NCBI GenBank assembly: GCA_963281155.1
Contig: CAUJLY010000006.1
Coordinates: forward strand, 8,494,001-8,558,000
Direction: 5' to 3'
Origin: Rhabditophanes sp. KR3021
Taxonomy: Eukaryota; Nematoda; Chromadorea; Rhabditida; Alloionematidae
Length of the DNA: 64,000 bases
The notes beneath the pieces are model-generated. The model did no database searches, had not been told where the DNA came from, and saw only the letters and a program-made list of their open reading frames with translations. Position numbers and translations under genes: made by a program. Shown here in pieces: positions 56,427-64,000 of this stretch. Each line of letters begins with the position of its first letter. The first letter of the stretch is position 1.

Positions 56427-58501
56427 CTTTCTATAATCATGATGCGTTCACATCCCACAGACACAATTGTTACTAACCCTATTAATACATTTTTGCAAAA
56501 CCTTATTGTTGCCATTGATAATGCTTCAGTTACTGTTAAATAAATTTTGGAAGGAAAAGGTGGGGAAATATTTTGTAATTCGTGGGTAGATTATGAATCA
56601 GGAGGTTAATTTTAGCAACCTCCAAAGGACTAATCATTGTCTCATATAAAACACATCGGAAGTATGTGACTTTATTTTTTGTATTTATAATACTAAAGGG
56701 CAACTTTTTTTATTTAATAATTGTTCAAGATCATCCGACACAACGATCAATAATAATCCTGAAATATTCCAAGTTTTTATCGGAAAATGGATAATATTAA
56801 ATATGTTAAATTGTACCACCTTCACAAAAAACATATACATTTAATAACATGTCATAAAAATGTGAAAGTAATAGATATGGATATATTTGTAAAGTATAAG
56901 GTAAACGTAGTTTAATTTATATTTAGGAATTAATAATTCATGATGTATAACCAGGAACACTTGAATTGGTATATTTTTGATTTACTATACTAATTTAATT
57001 CTTAAAAATATGTCATAGAATTGTATATCTGGGCAATTTTTGAAATTCGGCCACATGTTCCTATCAAATTGACTAAAGTAAGATTGTCTTTTCTTTTCAA
57101 TTTCTTCCCTGGGAAATAGTACAAATATTTCATTAAGAGAATAAGATTTTTAAAAGATTTACTCAAATGGAATTGAATGGTTTGTAATGTCTTTTTCGAG
57201 TATTAGTCCAGTTTTTTTCAACTGCTACACAAAGACATTGGGTATTTACTGGATGAATGTAGATATTTAAAATGGGAAGCAGTGCACTTAAAGAAAGTAT
57301 AAGAGTAAAATCAGAGTAGATTCAGTATGTTGGATTCGTTTACGGTATATTTGAATACACCTTGATTATTTCATTTATTTTTTGATAGCGTCTATCTACC
57401 TAATTTGTATCAATCTCTTCTTTAAAGCTCATCTTCCGGTTTTGGTTCAGTGTGTAAAACGATGATTTCTCAAACATACCTAAATCATAATTAACATTGA
57501 AGTATTGAGTTAATCATTCTAAATTTAGATCTTTAAAAGTATATCTTAATTGATGGTCATCAAAAATAGTTTGACTATATGTATAACTAATTAATAAAAA
57601 GCACTCTATCAAAGTCTAATATGTGATTTTTGAAGACGATTTGAGTAAAAACCTGTTTTTGAGCTTTCCACCAAACATTTAAAGACATGAAGGTTCGCAA
57701 TATCAAATCTTAGAATGAACTAATATATCATTAGAATAATTAATTCAGTGAAGTAAACAAAGATTGGTGTGTGATACGAAAACTTAATTACAAAAAATTA
57801 GCGGAATCATAAGGTTTAAACCAATTTGAGCATTGATACTTGAATTTTTTTATAATGAAAATTTTACTTGTTAGTGTGAAATGGCTATTTAACAAACAGT
57901 GAGATCATTTTTAGATCTTATGACCATAACCTTCACATTGCATTCAATTTCTTTTAATATAATTAACACCTACTCATATATCATGATTTAGATGTTATTA
58001 ATTACTTGCCGAGTTATTTATCCGTCTTTTCTGCACATGCATATTCATTATTTACCTTTCTTAATTACCCGGAGAGCTTTTCCAATTCCATCTTAAACCC
58101 GTTACCATCATCGGCTTTTCTCAATAGTTTCCCTTATTATTTTGACAGGCTGAATGTAACCTGTCCATGATACAACATATGCTATTCAACTAAAAATGGC
58201 TCTTTTCCGAATACTAAATTTAAATTAAAAAGTTGATTCGTTTAGAGGCGTATTTAGCTACATATAAAAGGATTGACATTACATTATAAATTATTGTTAA
58301 ATCACCTATTAATATCATATATTTTTTTGAATACACTAGGTATCAATTTTGTGGCTGATCAAATTAAGCAATAAGTTAGGGCGATTATTTTAAAAAAATT
58401 ATTTGCCTTTATTTGATACAATTAATTTGGTGCCTATTAATTATACTGATAACTATATAAAGTAGTTTCAAACTCCTTGTATATTATTAAGGTAGATTAA
58501 T

Positions 58502-60465
58502 ATGAAAATATTAGGCATACTGCTCCTTTTCTTGTCCTATTCAACTAGTATACAGGGTATGTTATTTTTTCAGGTTTATCTAATTCCGATGACTAAAATA
58601 ATGAAATACAATTAGACATATCAAACTAAATTATCTTGCGTTTCTATTTGACTAATCTTTGATTTTTAGGCACGAGTATTTCGAATGTCATTGATTTAGC
58701 ATGCAAAAGAAATCCGAACCTAAGTATATGTAAAAATGAAACTCAACCATCGACGACAGAACCTCCTGTTGAAAGGATAGGTAGGAAAAAGGCGGTAAAT
58801 GAAACAGTTGGAGGCAATATTGCTTTTGGAAGTCAAAATCACAAAATAACAAGGACGCAGCAAGCACATTTACGGGCTTTAAATAGTAAAATCTTAGCAC
58901 TTGACAGAAATCCATTCGTAGAAGAAGGTGTTTTAAGAGATGAAGAAGTTAAACCTGTCGAGGATACTAGATCAGGATTAAGACTAGGTGGAAAAGAAGA
59001 TGAAGCGGCTATTGCTGAGTTTGATAGAGCGCAAGAGAAAAAAACGGGTGAAAAAGTTAGGGAAAAAGGTCGTATTGATAGTGAAACTGAATCAAATACT
59101 GACAAAGATTACGATTCAAATGGCGGGTTTACAAAACAAACATCAATTGAACCTTCTACTTCCGAAGGTGGTCATTCGCATAGTCATGGGAGTTTTGAAA
59201 CTGAAACTACTGATTCTAATTTCGAAGGTGGAAATACGGAATTTGGAAGTAGACAAACTCCAACTGAAAAAGGTTTAAATTATTATTGTAACAAATATGA
59301 AGAAAATTATATCTATTATTGTCGTACAGAGGCAGTTCGAGCAACCATTGACAAAAGAATAATTTACAAATTTTGCCCTTCTTATGAAGCTAATTGCCCT
59401 GTCAAAGCTAATGAATATAAAAAGGCTCAGGCAACATCGTCAACTCCAGCTGTAGAATCGGAGGTATTTTCTGTGTTTACAGGTGGTGAAGGAGAAGAAA
59501 CACCTCATAACTTGAAGAAGGTTAGAGAATTGAAGGAAGCTATAAAGAGATTCCCATGTACACCTGATTGTGATAGTAGTCTTCATAAGCATTGCACTGC
59601 TTCTTGCAAATGTGATTATATTTATCCAATTGTTCAAAAATTTTGTAATCCACCTCCAGTTCCATTTTTCTTGAATACTTGTAGATTGTGGTATCATGGT
59701 TGTCCAAAGTACGAAAAGTATCATTATGCATCACAGTATGTTTATTCAAAAGCTGAAAAGGGCAAAAGACTTCCTGGTCCAAGTATTCCTCCAACACATA
59801 ATAGTGACGAAACCATACTACCAACTGAGCCAGTACCGGATCCTTTCGACACGCATCCATCTGCTCGGTTATCTGAATTTACCGATTTTGCCAGAGGCGC
59901 CAAAACGTCCAGAACTGGACCTAGAGCAGAAACAAGAGGCGCTGCAACCAAAAGGGGACAATTTACCAGAGAAATGTTCGAGCAACAAGAAAGAGATATT
60001 GCAAGAGTACATTCAAATAGCCACAGATCATCAACTGATAAACCTGTTCAAGGAGTGTCGCGTCAAGGTCATAATAAAAAATCACGGGCTCGAGCTTTAG
60101 ACAGTGCCAACATCGCAGTTCCACAAAAGGATGTCTTGCCGATGGCTGGAGAACCAACCGGAGATTATCATCAATTTGACCATATGACTGATGCTCATGG
60201 CGTGGCACATACAGCTCGTTCTAGATCCCCCTTCACGAAGCCAGGTCTTTGGGAAGCCAATCCGGACAATCCCCATAATCGAGATCATGCCAACAAATAT
60301 TGGTACCATCCTGAATCAGTACATGCAGATTGGCTAAATGGTCAAGCGACGTGGGGTGCACATTGGGCCGTTCCTGCCTTTGGCGTGGGTGGTACTGATG
60401 GTTTCTCAGCTGTCCATTTCCCAACCATAGGAAACTTCTTAAATATTCCAGATGATTACGATTAA
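58502..60465 (+). CDS. Large secreted Cys-containing extracellular protein, unknown family
   Basis: Exons 58502-58556 and 58670-60465 sum to 1851 nt (616 aa), joined in phase 1. A signal peptide (MKILGILLLFLSYSTSIQG) occupies the first exon. The mature protein begins with a short Cys-bearing segment, then a Ser/Thr/Glu/Gly-rich low-complexity region with a His cluster (GGHSHSHGSFE). A cysteine-rich core follows in two parts: NYYCNKYEENYIYYCRT with KFCPSYEANCP, and later FPCTPDCDSSLHKHCTASCK through FCNPPPVPFFLNTCRLWYHG. A basic region leads to a distinctive, conserved-looking C-terminus (WGAHWAVPAFGVGGTDGFSA, then PTIGNFLNIPDDYD). Nothing looks catalytic. A cuticle, matrix or pharyngeal-lining component is plausible; this is an inference. 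A poly(A) hexamer lies near 60645. Confidence 0.85.
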
Positions 60466-60722
60466 CGCAACACATGTTCCTTCCTTTACAAATGTGTAGA
60501 CATAATATTATTCATATTTATCAAAATTGATTGCAATATTTCGAAATTCTTTATCCATAATATTTAGTTATTTTTTACTTTTTCAAAAAACATTGTTTAA
60601 CGTTTCTTGTTTTAGTTTAATTTAACAAAGCATAGCAATGTAAATAAAAATACCTATTATGTGTTGTTTATGAAGTTTGGGCTCATGTGGAGTTACTATT
60701 TTAGTAAAAGATATAAAGCAAC
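60466..60722. other. Short intergenic spacer
   Basis: Includes the 3' UTR and poly(A) hexamer (near 60645) of the secreted protein and the 5' flank of the next plus-strand gene. The 260-nt spacing would suit a downstream operon gene, but no further evidence is visible. Confidence 0.4.
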
Positions 60723-61662
60723 ATGTTTGCAATATCCAGACATTTTATGATGATAAATCCCGCTACAGATATTACTATGCACAAGACAGTGGATATTGGT
60801 TTTTTTTCTAAAATGGTAAAGTTAGTGGAAAAACTATTTGACAAACTAACAGCCAAAAGTAATCATAAAAGAAAAATTGAATTAAAAGATAAGTAAGTGT
60901 ATAAATAATTTATTCTGTCTGAACAATTACTACTTAAAGAATTCGACCACAACATCTTCAGCTCGAACCATTGTGTTGCTTGTCCTCCTGTTTGATCAGA
61001 GCAGGTTGCATGGTCGTCTTTATTATTGAATTAATATGCCTTCTCATAACATTGACTATTGCTATTTATAAATTTTTATGCAACGAGAATAAAGTTTCAA
61101 GTGAATCAATCAGTCATGAAGATGAATTTGCTAAAGATGGCTATACTATCAACTACAAGTACTCTAAGTATAATACTGTTTATCAGTTTGTTACTCACCA
61201 TTTTATCATATACGCCGTAATTATCTTTGACATCGTAAGTAAAATGAAAATATTTAATTAAAATTTAAAATAAATATTCCTTTCATTCAAGGTCACTATC
61301 ATTAAACTACAATGATATTTTAATCTAATTAATGGATTGTTTATTTTTAGATAGCTCTGGTCATGGTTACTTTACTAATCATTGGAATATCTAATTTTGA
61401 AAAGAAACACTTGCATACATATTGGATATTTTCATTTGTTATCATTGCCTTCAATTCAATGTGTTTTTTTGTAATGATTGTTGGGTACTTTTTCAAGAAG
61501 AAGCCATACTTGGAATGGGATAATTTGGTATTACTGTTGGTGTTTTTTATTCAAATTCCCGTACATGTATGGGCAATAAGTGTGACAAAAAGTTGCTACC
61601 ATTATTTTAATATGATCCAACTTTTTATAAATATGGCTGATCGTTCAAGTTGTTCTAAATAA
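60723..61662 (+). CDS. Four-TM membrane protein, unknown (LAPTM-like topology)
   Basis: Proposed exons 60723-60892, 61000-61234 and 61351-61662 sum to 717 nt (238 aa). The first intron uses donor AAGTAAGTG and the pyrimidine-rich acceptor ending GTTTGATCAG, which restores phase. Exon 1 is a basic cytosolic segment (KLVEKLFDKLTAKSNHKRK). Four hydrophobic helices follow: MVVFIIELICLLITLTIAIY, FIIYAVIIFDIIALVMVTLL, WIFSFVIIAFNSMCFFVMIV and LVLLLVFFIQIPVHVWAISV. A short soluble loop lies between TM1 and TM2, and a Cys/Ser tail ends the protein. The layout recalls LAPTM or nematode-specific tetraspan proteins of endosomal or plasma membrane. An alternative acceptor at 60961 would open a frame with a CCLSSC motif but breaks the phase with exon 1, so a shorter form starting at 61010 is possible. 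Confidence 0.65.
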
Positions 61663-61939
61663 CTATTTCAATCAAATGAATACACACGAAACTTTTTAAC
61701 TAAAACTAAAAGGCCAATTGCATTTTGAAAAGAATTCCTTATTTAAAGCATCTGTTTATAAATACATAAGGTATTAGATCATCGTTCTTTAATTATAACA
61801 AATTACCTTGTTTACAGCTGTTATAATCCGCAATAATAACATTTTCTTTTAAACTTTCAATAGAATATTAGTCGATATAAATTTATTATGAAATTCAAAT
61901 TAACAACCTAACTTAATCTCCAACTAATTTTTATCATAA
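61663..61939. other. Convergent 3' spacer
   Basis: AT-rich sequence of about 280 nt between two genes that point toward each other. It holds only their 3' UTRs. Confidence 0.5.
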
Positions 61940-64000
61940 CTAGCACGGTGAAGCAGAATCAATTGGCTTCTTGAATATAACCGGAGTTGATGGTTGGGTG
62001 TGTTCTTCATTTTCTATTAAATCATCGAATTCAATTAAATCTGTTGGTTGCTTGTTAGCTAATTTTTGTTTTTGAACCAAGGAATAATACATTCCTTTAG
62101 AATCTTCCATGAGTTCTTGATGATCACCAACCTAAATCATTCATATTTATAATCATGCAGAGTAAAATTACCTGTTCAACTTGCCCTTGGTTAATAACAT
62201 AAATTTTGTTTGCTTTTTCAATTGTCGACAGTCTATGCGCAATAACAAATACAGTTTTATCTTTAAGGTTCTTATAAATAGCGTCTTGTACAAGAGCTTC
62301 GGAGGTAGAATCCAAGCTAGAAGTACTCTCATCTAGCAAGATTATTTTACATTGTAAAACAAGCACACGAGCAATGCACAGTCTCTGAATTTGACCCCCA
62401 CTAAAGAGGCAACCCTTTTCACCGCAAATAGAATCATATCCCAATTCTGTTTCCATAATAAATTCATGACAATTAGCCAATTTGGCTGCCTTGATCATTT
62501 CTTCATCTGTACCGTTTTCACTTCCATAAAGAATGTTCTCGCGTATGGTTCCAGCAAATAAGACTGGATTTTGACTTACCAAGACAATTTTCTTGTGATA
62601 ATAATCATTATCAAAGGTATTAATGTTTTTTCCATCTATTAAAATTTCGCCATCGCTTGGAAGGTAGAATCTTTTAATTAACGAAATGATTGAGGATTTG
62701 CCTGCCCCACTTGGACCAACCAACGCAACAATTGTCCCAACATCAGCCTCAATTGTCAAATTATTTAAAACAATTTGATTTGGACGACTAGGATAACTAA
62801 AATTAACATTTTTAAAGGTAACTTTTCCTTCAATAGGAGATTTGTCTGTTCCTGTCTTTGGAATTCTCGATACTCGTTCTATATATTCAAATACTTTCCT
62901 CGATGAACCTACGGCGTCCATGATGTTTGAATACACCCAGGCCATGTCCATCAAATGTCTAGCCACAGGTAAAATTGTAGATCGTGTCAAATAGTCATCA
63001 TAGAAGCTTAGTGAGTTAGCAAAATATAACAATGAAATAAGTACTGGTAGAAGTCGTGTCATGTAATTCTTCATAATTCGAATCGATCTTATTTAAAAAG
63101 GATGCATGCTTTAGATATCATAAAAACAATTCTTAATCAAAAAATATGATTAAAAGACAAATTTAATAAAAGTGAATTTATAACTTTAATATTTGAAACA
63201 AATCCAAGTTTAGCTTTTCGAAAATTAATTTTTCAAGATGTTATTAAAGCCTTTTTTAAATGAGGATATCACGTTTTAATTGTTGTATTAGAAGTGTTAT
63301 TTTAAACAAAGCATTTGATAAATTTCTAAAGTTTTTTTTAATACTAAATGCTCAAAATACTGTTTAAGAAACATGGGCCTCTTATATGTCGATTAGTTAA
63401 AAAAATGGAGACAGAGGAGCTATTATGGATGGTATCAAATACTTTATAAATATTAACAAAACATTAATTTCCTGATACTTAAGCTTGTGGTGTTTTTTAA
63501 GTAATGCATATTTTTCCTAAATTATTTTTACGATAATTAGGGCTCACAACTTTTGATTTTACCAGTATTAAACTATATCTAAGCCATCCTTAAATAATAC
63601 TTTTCCACACACTAAGGTTCTATGACGACTTCTTTATAATTTTACCTATTTATCTGCGATTGATATAAGAGAAATTTAATTAAATCTTCGGCAGACATTC
63701 TTTTAGTCATGCAAATATAGCCTCCGTAAGCTAGAACTAAAACAAGGATTGTATTTTCACAAAGTTCTGCAAACCATCCGTACGAAATTTCAAGATATGC
63801 TTTTGTCCTTTTAACAACCAAATTTTTCTTCAGTAATTGCTCATATTTTCCGAGTTCTCTACCTTCAGATGCAAATGACTTGACTGTTTTCATTGCACTT
63901 AATATTTCTTCCGCTTTTTTATTTGAATTAGCTATTGTATCTTGATCTTTTTCACCTACCTTATCGAACATATTTCCGAATCTTGATGTAACGATTGCAT
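61940..64000 (-). CDS. ABC half-transporter, TAPL/HAF type (C-terminal part; runs off right edge)
   Basis: Minus-strand exons: window edge (64000) to 63646, 62958-62172 and 62131-61940. The phase works at both joins (AG|A for Arg, then GTT). The visible part of the membrane domain includes RFGNMFDKVGEKDQDTIANS, LSAMKTVKSFASEGRE and FLLYQSQINRHLMDMAWVYS. The ATPase domain is complete: Walker A GPSGAGKSS, Q-loop LVSQNPVLF, signature FSGGQIQR (Phe for the usual Leu), Walker B KIILLDEST, D-loop SSLD and switch AHRLST. The tail GDHQELMEDSKGMYYSLVQK is typical. This matches the ABCB9/TAPL or nematode HAF half-transporters, which act as dimers in lysosome-related organelles and export peptides; the substrate is an inference. 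The N-terminal helices lie outside the window. An intron of 687 nt (62959-63645) is long for this region. Confidence 0.9.

Larger units (their letters stand above)
47305..58501. other. 11-kb gene desert upstream of lag-1
   Basis: No supported exon on either strand over more than 11 kb, the longest such stretch in the window. Short open frames at 51702-51962 and 53829-54014 (-) and 55891-56079 (+) look random. It carries several CSL-type sites (49608, 49710, 52828, 54707, 56402, 56419), so at least part may be lag-1 regulatory DNA. Non-coding first exons of lag-1 could also lie here. Confidence 0.5.

Noticed and set aside
57900..57950. TGAGATCA, the seed of the miR-80/81/82 family
   Set aside because: No complementary arm nearby that would form a pre-miRNA hairpin; an eight-base match is expected by chance in 64 kb.
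62959..63074. In-frame extension upstream of the ABC ATPase exon, starting with a Met at 63074
   Set aside because: The AG at 62959-62960 followed by ACATTTG gives a perfect phase join to the exon at 63646 and restores the family sequence, so the extension is intron.

Overview
The window is animal nuclear DNA, most likely from a nematode. The best species clue is the CSL gene on the minus strand at 41-47 kb. It has nematode LAG-1 features, such as the spacer before the IGIG block and the segments [15 protein letters not shown] and [17 protein letters not shown]-type K2P channel, an FMRFamide-receptor-type GPCR and a DUF-like secreted protein fit the same picture. The sequence is strongly AT-rich. 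Most introns are tiny (39-57 nt), with T-rich acceptors ending in TAG or CAG. I cannot name the species.

Layout: (1) 1-870 (-), N-terminal part of an ephrin-like secreted or GPI-type ligand running off the left edge. (2) 6.5-8.4 kb (-), seven-exon rhodopsin-like GPCR. (3) 12.7-13.9 kb (+), CDF metal transporter of the DxxxD (Mn) type. (4) 14.7-15.5 kb (+), secreted orphan protein, followed by a possible frameshifted gene remnant. (5) 16.7-18.4 kb (-), GH56 hyaluronidase or chondroitin hydrolase with an EGF-like tail. (6) 25.7-27.0 kb (+), WDR31, then 27.4-28.1 kb (+), a globin, then an unresolved terminal exon at 28.6-29.0 kb. (7) 29.2-30.0 kb (-), TMEM86/YhhN lysoplasmalogenase. (8) 32.1-33.3 kb (+), intronless FMRFamide-receptor-like GPCR. 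(9) 37.1-39.9 kb (+), two-pore potassium channel with a long C-terminal QT-repeat tail. (10) 41.0-47.3 kb (-), lag-1/CSL, the Notch-pathway transcription factor, followed by an 11 kb gene desert. (11) 58.5-60.5 kb (+), secreted Cys-rich matrix-type protein. (12) 60.7-61.7 kb (+), four-TM membrane protein. (13) 61.9-64.0 kb (-), C-terminal half of a TAPL/HAF-type ABC half-transporter running off the right edge. Exon joins were worked out by hand from GT/AG sites and reading phase; nearly all models sum to whole codons.

No single pathway links the genes. The region is a mixed metazoan neighbourhood with several neuronal or signalling genes (two GPCRs, K2P, ephrin-like, LAG-1). Two signals stand out. 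The lag-1 locus carries an unusual concentration of high-affinity CSL binding sites (CGTGRGAA) in its first long intron and in the upstream desert, suggesting autoregulation by Notch/LAG-1. The K2P channel tail holds about twelve regularly spaced xQT(D/E) motifs that look like a multivalent dynein-light-chain (LC8) docking array.
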